NCBI GenBank assembly: GCA_900771005.1 | Contig: CAAGMI010000060.1 | Location: forward strand, 82,001-146,000 | Length of the DNA stretch: 64,000 bases | Source: Rikenellaceae bacterium | GTDB taxonomy: Bacteria > Bacteroidota > Bacteroidia > Bacteroidales > UBA932 | Reading direction: 5' to 3' | Position numbers and translations under genes: made by a program | The notes under the pieces: generated by a model | Told to the model about the DNA's origin: nothing | The model's database searches: none | Seen by the model: only the letters and a program-made list of their open reading frames with translations | Part shown: in pieces, positions 22,887 to 32,014 of the stretch | How positions within the stretch are numbered: the stretch's first letter is position 1 | Layout of the letters: each line of letters starts with the position of its first letter

Positions 22887-25864
22887 AACGATATCTTACC
22901 CTACTGGTCACAGCGGTGACCATATTCGCCTGTTCCTCTCCCGCAGTCAAAGAGACGCCCGATGCAGAATGGAGCAGGGATGCCGTTATTTATGAGATGA
23001 ACGTCCGTCAGCTCACGCCTGAAGGGACTTTCGATGCTGCCGCAGAAGTTCTCCCTATGCTGAAAGAAATAGGCGTGGACATTGTCTGGTTGATGCCTGT
23101 CCATCCTATCGGGAAACTTGAGCGCAAAGGGACCCTGGGTTCTTATTATGCCCCGCAGGATTATCTCGCCATCAATCCCGAATACGGAACTCTGGAAGAT
23201 TTCGACGAATTCGTACAGGAAGCGCACAGACTCGGTATGAAAGTGATTCTCGACTGGGTGGCAAACCATACTTCCCCCGATTCCAAATGGTCTCAGGAGC
23301 ATCCTGATTGGTTCCTGCACGATGAGAAAGGCCATTTCGTCGTCCAGCACGACTGGACGGACATCGCTCCTATGGATCTCTCCAATGAGGAGATGCGTGC
23401 TTCAATGCGCGACTGTTTCCGTTTCTGGCTCGGAAGGGGTGTGGATGGATTCAGATGTGACGTGGCGGGAGAAATGCCCGTGGAATATTGGGAATCTATG
23501 ATAAGTCCTATGAGGGAGGAGTATCCGGGCAGATATTGGCTTGCCGAAGGAGAGAAACCTGAACTTCACACCGTATCCGGATTTGACGCAAGCTACAGTT
23601 GGGAACTCCACCATCTTCTCAATGACATTGCCGCCGGAAAAGCGGACGGCACGAAGCTCGGAGAATATATCAAGACCGAGAGGCGGAACTACCCTTCGGA
23701 CGCAATGCGTCTGGCGTTCACCTCAAACCACGATGAGAACGCCTGGGCCGGTACGGAATTCGAACGTATGGGGGATGCCTGGAAGGCTATGACCGTTCTC
23801 TGCTGGACACTCCCCGGGACGCAGCCGTTGATATACACGGGACAGGAAGTCGGGATGCATCACAGGTTCGCCTTCTTCGAGAAGGACTCCATCCCTTCAT
23901 ACGATTGGAACGAATATTCTGACTTCTATAAATACCTTTCTGACATCAAACATTCAAATCCGGCACTCAGGTCCGGAGACCCTGAAGGTGTTTTCGAAAT
24001 TATTGAATGCAACAGCAATCACATCGAGTTCAGGAGGACGCTCGGAGACAATACCGTCACAGTCGGCGTCCAACTGCAGGCTCCGTGGGATTTCGTCATA
24101 AGTTATCCGGCAAAAAGAGTTGAAAGGGTAGAGCCTCTCAGCTGGTGGGTCGGGATGAAAACCCCTCTCCAGCTTCTCATACGGGGAGATGACATATCTT
24201 CTTATGACATAAGCATAAGCGGAGGGGAAGGAGTGAAAGTGACTGGTATACACAAGGCAGACAGCCCAAACTACACTTTCGTTGACGTATGCGTTTCTCC
24301 AACGGCGGAGCCTGGCACATACGACATCGTTTTCACAAAGGACGGAAGCAGTTTCAGTGTTCCGTATGAAATAGCTGAGAGACGTGAAGGCTCTGCCTCA
24401 AGAAAAAGTTTCGGCCCGGCAGATGCTATCTATCTTCTGATGCCGGACCGTTTTTCCAACGGTGACCCTTCAAATGACAATACATCCAACACGGATGAAA
24501 AGGCCGACTACGATGCCTTCTTCGGCCGCCACGGAGGCGACATAAGGGGTATCCGCAACCATTTGGACTATATTCAGGATCTGGGCATGACTGCCATATG
24601 GGCTAATCCGTTGCTTGAGGACAACGAACCCGAGAGTTCCTACCACGGATATGCATGCTCCGACTACTATCACATTGACAGCCGTTTCGGAAGCAATTTC
24701 GCCTATCGTGAGCTGGTGAAGGACGCTCACTCCCACAATCTGAAAATGATTATGGACATTGTCACAAATCACTGCGGAGCCGCCCACTGGTGGATGAAGG
24801 ATCTGCCGTTCGAAGACTGGGTGCATCAGTGGCCGGAATATACCCACTCAAACTGCGCCTTCTCGGCACAGAATGATCCGTACTGCTCCAATCTGGACAA
24901 GGAGAATATGCTGGGAGGATGGTTTGACACCTCGATGCCCGATATGAATCTCGACAATCCGTTCGTCCTCCAGTATTTCAAGCAGTGGGCCGTATGGTGG
25001 ATTGAATGGGCCGACCTGGACGGTCTGCGGGTGGATACATATCCTTACAATGAGAAATATCCTATGGCGGAATGGTGCGAATCCATCCTCAACGAATACC
25101 CGTCCCTCAATATCGTGGGAGAAGTCTGGTCCGTCAATGTCCCTCAGGTAGCATACTGGCAGGCCGGCAATCCCAACAGGGACGGATTCAATTCCCATCT
25201 TCCTTCGATTATGGATTTCTGCCTCCACGATGCAATATGCAGGAGCATCAATTCCGACCGTGAGAGTTGGGACGAAGGAATTACGAAGATTTATGATTCA
25301 ATGGCAAATGATGTATATTTCCAGGACGTCAGCAATATGATGATCTTCCCGGGCAATCACGACACGGACCGCATTGCGGACATAGTAGGGAAGGATCCTG
25401 CCAAAATGAAAATCATTATGACTCTTATGGCCACTCTCAGAGGGTTCCCCCAGATATATACCGGAGACGAGTATATGGCCGTAAGCCGCGACAGATCACA
25501 GGGGCATGGAGGACTCAGGGTGGAGTTCAATGAAGATTGGGAGCAGGACCCTGCCTCCAAGGACCTCCACGACTATGTCAGGACTCTCTTTCAATGGAGA
25601 AAGGGATGTCGGATCGTGCAGGAGGGAGACTTCAGGCACTTCCTTTCAAGAGACAACACCTATGCATATTTCCGACACTCCGGGGACGGCGTTGTCTTTG
25701 TCTATGTGAACAATAACCCGCAGCCGCGCGAAATTCCTTGGCCGGACTACAGTGAAATCACCTCGGGACTGACCGTTGGCACCAATGTCATAACAGGAGA
25801 AAGCGTTGACGTAACCGCCCCTATGACGGTAGGAGGACGCGAATGCCTCGTACTTCAATTCTGA
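22883..25864 (+). CDS. Two GH13 catalytic domains in one lipoprotein (alpha-amylase-like plus SusA/neopullulanase-like)
   Basis: 993 residues from ATG at 22883, overlapping the GH2 stop; lipoprotein signal ending TIFAC (Cys17). Domain 1 (about 28-400): DWVANHTS, GFRCDVAGEMP (Asp193), WLAEGEKPEL (Glu222), TSNHDEN (Asp284). An Ig-like domain of cyclomaltodextrinase/neopullulanase type (about 412-500) follows, then domain 2 (about 512-993): DIVTNHCG, GLRVDTYPYNE (Asp719), NIVGEVWSVN (Glu748), FPGNHDTDR (Asp828). All six catalytic acids are present. The C-terminal beta-domain of the first unit is short. Domain 2 resembles SusA. It should degrade maltooligosaccharides or cyclodextrins in the periplasm or at a membrane. 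No frameshift or internal stop separates the units. Confidence 0.93.
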   Translation: MKRYLTLLVTAVTIFACSSPAVKETPDAEWSRDAVIYEMNVRQLTPEGTFDAAAEVLPMLKEIGVDIVWLMPVHPIGKLERKGTLGSYYAPQDYLAINPEYGTLEDFDEFVQEAHRLGMKVILDWVANHTSPDSKWSQEHPDWFLHDEKGHFVVQHDWTDIAPMDLSNEEMRASMRDCFRFWLGRGVDGFRCDVAGEMPVEYWESMISPMREEYPGRYWLAEGEKPELHTVSGFDASYSWELHHLLNDIAAGKADGTKLGEYIKTERRNYPSDAMRLAFTSNHDENAWAGTEFERMGDAWKAMTVLCWTLPGTQPLIYTGQEVGMHHRFAFFEKDSIPSYDWNEYSDFYKYLSDIKHSNPALRSGDPEGVFEIIECNSNHIEFRRTLGDNTVTVGVQLQAPWDFVISYPAKRVERVEPLSWWVGMKTPLQLLIRGDDISSYDISISGGEGVKVTGIHKADSPNYTFVDVCVSPTAEPGTYDIVFTKDGSSFSVPYEIAERREGSASRKSFGPADAIYLLMPDRFSNGDPSNDNTSNTDEKADYDAFFGRHGGDIRGIRNHLDYIQDLGMTAIWANPLLEDNEPESSYHGYACSDYYHIDSRFGSNFAYRELVKDAHSHNLKMIMDIVTNHCGAAHWWMKDLPFEDWVHQWPEYTHSNCAFSAQNDPYCSNLDKENMLGGWFDTSMPDMNLDNPFVLQYFKQWAVWWIEWADLDGLRVDTYPYNEKYPMAEWCESILNEYPSLNIVGEVWSVNVPQVAYWQAGNPNRDGFNSHLPSIMDFCLHDAICRSINSDRESWDEGITKIYDSMANDVYFQDVSNMMIFPGNHDTDRIADIVGKDPAKMKIIMTLMATLRGFPQIYTGDEYMAVSRDRSQGHGGLRVEFNEDWEQDPASKDLHDYVRTLFQWRKGCRIVQEGDFRHFLSRDNTYAYFRHSGDGVVFVYVNNNPQPREIPWPDYSEITSGLTVGTNVITGESVDVTAPMTVGGRECLVLQF

Positions 25865-25869
25865 TACAA

Positions 25870-28059
25870 ATGAAAAATCATCATAACATGAAAATAAAGA
25901 CCCTTATTTTCTGTCTGTTTACACTTACGGCATGTAGCAGTGTCGAATGGCAGCCCTGCTGCGAACTCAACTCTCCTGACGGAAACCTCAACCTTCAGTT
26001 CGCACTTATTGATGGAGCCCCTCAGTACTCCCTGAGCAGGTGCAATACGAAAGTTATTCTTCCAAGCCGTATGGGTTTCGATATGAGAGGTACTGTCAAG
26101 GCTGAGGAAATCAAGATCAAAGGTTCCTCCATCACTAAAGAGGACAGCAAACCGGGATTTTCAATGTATGACGGCTTCGTTGCCGATACCGTCTTATTCG
26201 ATTCCTTCGATGAAACCTGGGAACCGGTATGGGGCGAGGAGTCTTCCATCCGCAACCACTACAATGAGATGCTTGTCCGCCTCATCCAGCCTGAATCCGA
26301 ACGCAGGATGGACATCCGTTTCCGTCTGTTCGATGACGGCCTGGGATTCAGGTATGAATTTCCGGAAGGGCAGCCTCTGGTATATTTCGTGGTGAAAGAG
26401 GAACTTACTGAGTTCGCAATGGCAGATGACTGCCTGACCTGGTGGATACCGGGAGATTACGACACACAGGAATATGAGTATACCGAATGCCGTTTGTCTG
26501 AAGTGAGCTCCCACTTCAGGGATAAGCTCAGAGGCAATTCGAGCCAGACATTTTTCAGCACCTCCGGTGTCCAGACCAGTCTGCAGATGAAAATGCAGAA
26601 CGGACTTTACGTAAACATACACGAAGCCGCACTGGTTGATTTTCCTTGTATGAGTCTTCTTGTTGACGAACGCAGACACAGTCTGCAGGCATGGCTGACT
26701 CCGGATGCCCAGGGATACAAGGGCAATCTGCAGACGCCTGCAAAGACTCCCTGGCGTACCGTCCAGGTCGCCCGGACAGCCGTCGAACAGCTGCAAAGCC
26801 GTCTCGTCCTCAATCTGAACGAACCTTGCGCCATCGAGGACGTCAGCTGGATACATCCTGTCAAATATATGGGCGTATGGTGGGAAATGATTGCAGGTTA
26901 CGGAAACTGGCATTACACCGATGACTTTCAGTCTGTGAAACTTGGACAGACCGACTATTCATCCGCCAGACCGCACGGACGCCACAGCGGAAACAACGAA
27001 AGAGTCCGCTACTATATCGACTTCGCCGCAGACAACGGTTTCGATGCCCTGCTCGTGGAAGGCTGGAATATCGGTTGGGAGGACTGGGCCAACTGTGACA
27101 AGGATTATGTTTTCGATTTTCTGACCCCTTATCCGGATTTCGACATCGAAGCATTGAATGAATATGCCCATTCCAAGGGTATCAGGCTTGTGATGCATCA
27201 CGAGACATCCAGCTCCCCAAGGAATTATGAACGGCATCTGGAAGCAGCATATAACCTTATGAACAAATATGGCTATGATGCCGTCAAATCCGGTTACGTC
27301 GGCGACATTCTGCCTCAGGGAATGTACCATTTCAACCAATATATGGTCAACCACTACCTGTACTGTGTCAAGGAAGCCGCCAGACACCACATTATGGTGA
27401 ATGCACACGAGGCGGTCCGCCCTACCGGACTGTGCAGGACATGGCCGAACCTCATAGGAAACGAATCCGCAATGGGAACCGAATACCAGGCCTTTGGAGG
27501 CATTACCCCGGGACATACTGCAATTCTTCCTTTCACCAGGTTAAACGGAGGGCCAATGGACTACACTCCGGGAATCTTCGAACAGAACCTCAAAGAATGG
27601 TGCGGAAACGATTCGCATGTGAATTCCACTATCGCCGGACAACTCGGTCTGTACCTTACGATGTACTCCCCTCTGCAGATGGCCGCAGACACTCCGGAAC
27701 ATTATCTGGAACATATGGACGCATTCCAGTTTATAAAAGATGTGGCAGTGGACTGGAGCGAGAGCCGTTATCTCTACGCCGAGCCAATGCATTATGTGGT
27801 CACGGCCAGAAAAGCTAAGGATACCGGACTATGGTTCGTAGGAGGCGTGACAGATTCACAGGAAAGGGAATTCGAAATCCGCTTCGACTTTCTGGAGCCT
27901 GGCCGGGAATTCACTGCCACAATCTATTCGGATGCTTCCGACGCCCACTTCCTTGATAATCCTCAAGCTTACGACATTCGAACGCAAATTGTTGACTGCA
28001 ACAGCGTTATCTATGTCACGATGGCCCCTGGAGGCGGCTTCGGAATCTCTATAAAGTAG
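25870..28059 (+). CDS. susB: GH97 alpha-glucosidase, SusB-like
   Basis: 729 residues from ATG at 25870 (ATG at 25888 also possible); lipoprotein-like signal ending LTACSS. N-terminal beta-supersandwich (about 25-280), then a TIM barrel with WWEMIAGYGNW, VEGWNIGWEDW, LVMHHETSSS, KSGYVGDI, NAHEAVRPTGLCRTWPN and GNESAMGTEY; these Glu residues match the calcium ligands and catalytic acids of inverting GH97 such as B. thetaiotaomicron SusB. The C-terminal beta-domain includes DVAVDWSESRYL. It releases glucose from maltooligosaccharides in the periplasm. It starts 5 bases after the double GH13 stop and ends the PUL operon. Confidence 0.95.
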   Translation: MKNHHNMKIKTLIFCLFTLTACSSVEWQPCCELNSPDGNLNLQFALIDGAPQYSLSRCNTKVILPSRMGFDMRGTVKAEEIKIKGSSITKEDSKPGFSMYDGFVADTVLFDSFDETWEPVWGEESSIRNHYNEMLVRLIQPESERRMDIRFRLFDDGLGFRYEFPEGQPLVYFVVKEELTEFAMADDCLTWWIPGDYDTQEYEYTECRLSEVSSHFRDKLRGNSSQTFFSTSGVQTSLQMKMQNGLYVNIHEAALVDFPCMSLLVDERRHSLQAWLTPDAQGYKGNLQTPAKTPWRTVQVARTAVEQLQSRLVLNLNEPCAIEDVSWIHPVKYMGVWWEMIAGYGNWHYTDDFQSVKLGQTDYSSARPHGRHSGNNERVRYYIDFAADNGFDALLVEGWNIGWEDWANCDKDYVFDFLTPYPDFDIEALNEYAHSKGIRLVMHHETSSSPRNYERHLEAAYNLMNKYGYDAVKSGYVGDILPQGMYHFNQYMVNHYLYCVKEAARHHIMVNAHEAVRPTGLCRTWPNLIGNESAMGTEYQAFGGITPGHTAILPFTRLNGGPMDYTPGIFEQNLKEWCGNDSHVNSTIAGQLGLYLTMYSPLQMAADTPEHYLEHMDAFQFIKDVAVDWSESRYLYAEPMHYVVTARKAKDTGLWFVGGVTDSQEREFEIRFDFLEPGREFTATIYSDASDAHFLDNPQAYDIRTQIVDCNSVIYVTMAPGGGFGISIK

Positions 28060-28081
28060 GAAACTCTTTCGCAGATTTTTG

Positions 28082-28089
28082 TATATTTG
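28082..28089 (+). promoter_or_regulatory. -7 element upstream of the serine palmitoyltransferase gene
   Basis: TATATTTG matches TAnnTTTG; predicted start about 28093, leader about 27 bases to ATG at 28120. No clear TTG at -33. Confidence 0.5.
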
Positions 28090-28119
28090 CGCCATTGTCG
28101 TGTATTAAAACCTAAAGAA

Positions 28120-29313
28120 ATGCAAAAGCTATTAAATGCAATTTGCGACAAATACACTGTGCCTCAGGATGTTAAGGCAAAGGGTATTTATCCGTATTAT
28201 CGTCCGATTTCAACAGGACAGGATCCTGTGGTGACGATGGCAAACGGCCAGAAAGCCCTGATGTTCGGTTCGAACTCATATCTTGGACTTTCTGATGATC
28301 CCAGACTGAAAGAAGCTGCCATTGCGGCAATCAAAAAATATGGTACCAGCTGTTCAGGTTCAAGATTCCTCAACGGAACACTGGACATCCACTGCGAGCT
28401 TGAAGAGAAACTTGCCAAGCTCGTCGGGAAGGAGGAAGCAGTTACGTACAGCACCGGATTCCAGGTAAACCTCGGAGTCGTAAGCTGCCTCGGAATACGC
28501 GGAGGCTATATACTGCTTGATGAGCTCGACCATGCCTGCATCATCGACGGCAGCCGCCTGAGTTTCAGCACCGTATACAAGTTCAAGCACAACGATATGG
28601 AGTCTCTCGAAAAGAAGCTTCAGGTCTGTGAGAAGGACGCTTTCAAACTTATCGTAGTTGACGGAGTATATTCCATGGAAGGAGACATCGCCCCTATCCC
28701 TCAGATATGCGACCTCTGCGAAAAATACAACGCCTCCATAATGATTGATGACGCCCACGGACTCGGAGTGCTCGGTGAAAACGGGCGGGGAACTGCAAAC
28801 CATTTCGGAGAGACCGACAGGGTCGACTTGATAATGGGTACCTTCTCAAAGAGTTTCGGCTCCCTCGGTGGATTCATTGCCGCGGATTCCGACGTGATCA
28901 ATGTACTCAAGCATCAGTCCCGTTCTCTCATTTTCAGCGCATCCATGCCGCCTGCAAACGTAGCGGCAGTCAGCAAGGCCATTGACATTATGCTTGAAGA
29001 GCCTGAGAGAATCGAGAATCTCTGGAAGGTCACTCGTCACGCACAGGAAGCGTTCAAAGCCAACGGTTTCGATACAGGACACACTCAGTCCCCTATCATC
29101 CCTCTGTTCGTCCGTGACACGGAGAAGGCTATGACAATCGTCAAGCTTGCTCTTGACGAGGGCGTTTTCATTACTCCTGTCATCGCCCCTGCAGTGCCGG
29201 AGAAGGACGTAATGATCAGGTTCGCGCTCATGGCCACTCACAGCTGCGAACAGGTGGACATTGCCGTGGAGAAACTTACAGGAATCTTCAAGAAACTGGA
29301 CATAATAGCTTAA
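28120..29313 (+). CDS. spt: Serine palmitoyltransferase-like alpha-oxoamine synthase
   Basis: 397 residues. PLP-dependent alpha-oxoamine synthase: FGSNSYLGLSDDPRL, YGTSCSGSRFLNGT, LDELDHACIIDGSRLS, VDGVYSMEGDIAP, IDDAHGLGVLG, and the PLP-lysine segment GTFSKSFGSLGGF (Lys244). The N-terminal GIYPYYRPI and overall pattern match Bacteroides-type serine palmitoyltransferase more than KBL (glycine C-acetyltransferase) or BioF. It would condense serine with a long-chain acyl thioester to 3-ketosphinganine, the first step of sphingolipid synthesis. ATG at 28120 was chosen for the MQKLLNAICDKY start. An SDR gene begins 3 bases after its stop. Confidence 0.86.
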   Translation: MQKLLNAICDKYTVPQDVKAKGIYPYYRPISTGQDPVVTMANGQKALMFGSNSYLGLSDDPRLKEAAIAAIKKYGTSCSGSRFLNGTLDIHCELEEKLAKLVGKEEAVTYSTGFQVNLGVVSCLGIRGGYILLDELDHACIIDGSRLSFSTVYKFKHNDMESLEKKLQVCEKDAFKLIVVDGVYSMEGDIAPIPQICDLCEKYNASIMIDDAHGLGVLGENGRGTANHFGETDRVDLIMGTFSKSFGSLGGFIAADSDVINVLKHQSRSLIFSASMPPANVAAVSKAIDIMLEEPERIENLWKVTRHAQEAFKANGFDTGHTQSPIIPLFVRDTEKAMTIVKLALDEGVFITPVIAPAVPEKDVMIRFALMATHSCEQVDIAVEKLTGIFKKLDIIA

Positions 29314-29316
29314 TCT

Positions 29317-30111
29317 ATGGTTATCCTTATCACCGGCATCACTTCCGGTTTTGGAAAGGCAATGTCCGGGAAACTGGCGGCCGAGGGTCACAAGGTGTAC
29401 GGTACACATCGCCACGCCAGGGAGTTCATCCCGGGAGTGACCTATATCAAGGCGGAGTCCACCAGTGACGAAGAAGTCAAGGCTGCGGTAGACCAGGTCA
29501 TTGCCGCCGAAGGAAAGATTGATGTTTTCATCAACAACGCCGGAATGGGTATCGGGGGGCCTCTCGAGTTCTCCTCTCTGGATGACGCCCGCTACCAGAT
29601 GGATGTCAACTGGATGGGAATGGTAAGATTCCTACACTATGTGGTTCCGGTCATGCGTAGGCAGGGAAATGGCAAGATTATATGCTTCAGCTCGATAGGA
29701 GGTCTTATGGGACTTCCGTTTCAGGGACTGTATTCTGCATCCAAATTCGCCATTGAAGGTTACTGTGAGGCACTCAGGCTCGAACTCCGCAAGAGCGGGG
29801 TGAAGGTTATCGTCATCGAGCCGGGCGATTTCGCCACGCACTTCACCGCACAGAGAAAGAGTGTCTCCGACGAGGAGGCATACAAGGCATATCCAAGCTA
29901 TGCCGAGTCTCTTGCCAGCATCGAAAACGACGAGAACACGGGCCTGAAGCCCGAGTATCTCGCTGAAAAGATTGCGAAAATTGTCAGGAAGAAGAATCCT
30001 GCCTACAGCTATATCATATCCACGCTGGAGCAGAGGCTATCGGTAACTTTGAAAAAGATTCTGCCTTCCGGATGGTTTGCAGCAATACTTTCCAGCTATT
30101 ACAAACTGTAA
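29317..30111 (+). CDS. Short-chain dehydrogenase/reductase, candidate 3-ketosphinganine reductase
   Basis: 264 residues, classical SDR: nucleotide-binding TGITSGFG (TGxxxGxG), NNAGMG, catalytic Ser in CFSSIGG and YSASK (YxxxK). The C-terminal part is extended (KKNPAYSYIISTLEQRLSVTLKKILPSGWFAAILSSYYKL), hydrophobic and basic, as in lipid-active SDRs. It begins 3 bases after the serine palmitoyltransferase stop, so both are on one transcript, and the next step of that pathway is reduction of 3-ketosphinganine. The family assignment is firm; the substrate is inferred from adjacency only. Confidence 0.88.
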   Translation: MVILITGITSGFGKAMSGKLAAEGHKVYGTHRHAREFIPGVTYIKAESTSDEEVKAAVDQVIAAEGKIDVFINNAGMGIGGPLEFSSLDDARYQMDVNWMGMVRFLHYVVPVMRRQGNGKIICFSSIGGLMGLPFQGLYSASKFAIEGYCEALRLELRKSGVKVIVIEPGDFATHFTAQRKSVSDEEAYKAYPSYAESLASIENDENTGLKPEYLAEKIAKIVRKKNPAYSYIISTLEQRLSVTLKKILPSGWFAAILSSYYKL

Positions 30112-30142
30112 TTTCATTTTTGAACTGTCTTTCACTGAAACA

Positions 30143-32014
30143 ATGAAAATAACCTTTTCAATCGAATACCACACCATATGGGGCGAAACCCTCTGTCTCG
30201 TATCAGGCAACGAAAGATATACTATGAATTGGCAGGAGAACGGCATCTGGTCGGTTACCATTCCGGCATGCCCGGCAAAACTGCTCAAGGATTATTATTA
30301 TGTTGTAATAAATGACAACCTGATAGTCAGAAGCGAGTGGGAGCACCACAGTTCTAAGGCGCAGTCCGAAATCCGCGATGACTGGAAAGACTGTCCCATT
30401 CAGGGCTGTCCTTTCCCCAGGAAACATTCCGCCGCAATTTTCGACAGGCCCGGATTCCGCGGTGCCGGCACAGCCATACCGATATTCTCCCTCAGAACAC
30501 CGTCCGACTTCGGAATAGGTGAATTCAGAGATCTCCACCCTATTGTGGACTGGGCTGCTGCAACGGGTCAGTGCATCCTGCAGCTTCTTCCGATCAATGA
30601 TACGACCAGGAAAGGCGGGTGGGACGATTCATATCCTTACAGTCCCATCTCTTCATTTGCTCTCAACCCTCTCTATATTCATCTCCAAGATATCGGGGTG
30701 AAGGAGGATGCTGCCTTCAAGAAGAAGCAGAAGAGCCTCAACGCCCTTTCCGAGCTGGATTATCCGAAAGTATTCGAAGCGAAGATGGCACTTGTCCGCA
30801 AAGCCTTCCTGGAAACAGGAGAAAAGGACATGGCTGGCAAGCCTTACCAGAAGTTCATCAAGGAAAACGGATACTGGTTGAAGGAATATTCATACTTCTG
30901 CGCCCGCAGGGACTCTTTGGAGCCGGAATACTATTGCTGGATGCAATACCATCTGGACAAGCAGCTCAGCGAAGAGGTCAGATACGCCCACTCCAAGGGC
31001 ATCTATCTCAAGGGAGACCTACCTATCGGTGTCAGCCGCGACAGCGCGGAAGCCTATTATCACCCGGAACTGTTCTTTCTGGACTCATCAGCCGGGGCAC
31101 CTCCGGACTATTTCTCCACTGACGGTCAGAACTGGGGTTTCCCGACATACAACTGGGATGAGATGGCTAAGGATAATTTCGCCTGGTGGACTTCCCGTCT
31201 GAAGAAAATGGCCGAATATTTCGACGCGTTCCGTATAGACCACATCCTCGGATTCTTCCGTATCTGGGAGATTCCTGTGGAGCACAAGAGCGGTCTCGAA
31301 GGTCATTTCAATCCTGCAATGCCATACAGCGTGGAAGAAATCCGCAATATGGGGCTTCCTCTGGAAGGGCTGTTCCATCCTGATCCAAGGCATCCGGGAA
31401 TGTATCAGCCTTATATCACTCCGGCTTCATCCAATCTGGAGCAGTGGCAGCAGGAAAGGTTCGGAGCTCTTTACAATGACTTCTTTTTCCACCGTCATGA
31501 CGAATTCTGGCGCAGGAATGCCGAGAAAAAACTTCCGGTACTTCTCAACGCAACGGGAATGCTTGCCTGCGGTGAGGATCTCGGAATGGTTCCAGACTGC
31601 GTGCCGGGAGTAATGGATCACGAGAAGATTCTCTCACTGGAGATGGAACAGATGGACAAGGGACGTCCTTGGCCATACCTCAGCGTATGCGCCACATCAT
31701 CTCACGATATGGACACCATAAGGATGCAGCACCAGGGAGGAGACCCCGAAACCTGGGAGTGCAGGAACATACTCCAGCGCCATCTTGACTCTGGTTCGAT
31801 GCTGGCAGTTTTCCCTCTTCAGGACTGGCTGTCAATCGATGCCGGACTGCGACGCAAGGATTATGAGAACGAAAGGATAAACTACCCTGCCGATTCACAT
31901 AATCATTGGAAATTCCGCATCCACCTGGATCTGAATGAACTGAAAACGGCTGCAGAATTCAATGCAGCCGTAGAAGGAATGATAAAGGACAGCGGACGCC
32001 GATCTACTTTGTAA
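30143..32014 (+). CDS. malQ: GH77 4-alpha-glucanotransferase (amylomaltase), DPE2-like, with one CBM20-like domain
   Basis: 623 residues from ATG at 30143. An N-terminal starch-binding CBM20-like domain (about 1-85) precedes the GH77 barrel: QLLPINDT, SPISSFALNPLYI, KGDLPIGVSRDSAEAY, FRIDHILGFFRIW (nucleophile Asp366), ACGEDLGMVPDCVP (acid/base Glu478), TSSHDMDT (Asp522). HKSGLEGHFNPAMPYSVEEI in the barrel is typical of the DPE2 type. Bacteroides and plant relatives usually have two CBM20 domains and near 900 residues; this one is shorter. It transfers glucans between maltooligosaccharides in the cytoplasm, completing use of the PUL products. The last 11 bases overlap the convergent flotillin-like gene. 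Confidence 0.93.
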   Translation: MKITFSIEYHTIWGETLCLVSGNERYTMNWQENGIWSVTIPACPAKLLKDYYYVVINDNLIVRSEWEHHSSKAQSEIRDDWKDCPIQGCPFPRKHSAAIFDRPGFRGAGTAIPIFSLRTPSDFGIGEFRDLHPIVDWAAATGQCILQLLPINDTTRKGGWDDSYPYSPISSFALNPLYIHLQDIGVKEDAAFKKKQKSLNALSELDYPKVFEAKMALVRKAFLETGEKDMAGKPYQKFIKENGYWLKEYSYFCARRDSLEPEYYCWMQYHLDKQLSEEVRYAHSKGIYLKGDLPIGVSRDSAEAYYHPELFFLDSSAGAPPDYFSTDGQNWGFPTYNWDEMAKDNFAWWTSRLKKMAEYFDAFRIDHILGFFRIWEIPVEHKSGLEGHFNPAMPYSVEEIRNMGLPLEGLFHPDPRHPGMYQPYITPASSNLEQWQQERFGALYNDFFFHRHDEFWRRNAEKKLPVLLNATGMLACGEDLGMVPDCVPGVMDHEKILSLEMEQMDKGRPWPYLSVCATSSHDMDTIRMQHQGGDPETWECRNILQRHLDSGSMLAVFPLQDWLSIDAGLRRKDYENERINYPADSHNHWKFRIHLDLNELKTAAEFNAAVEGMIKDSGRRSTL

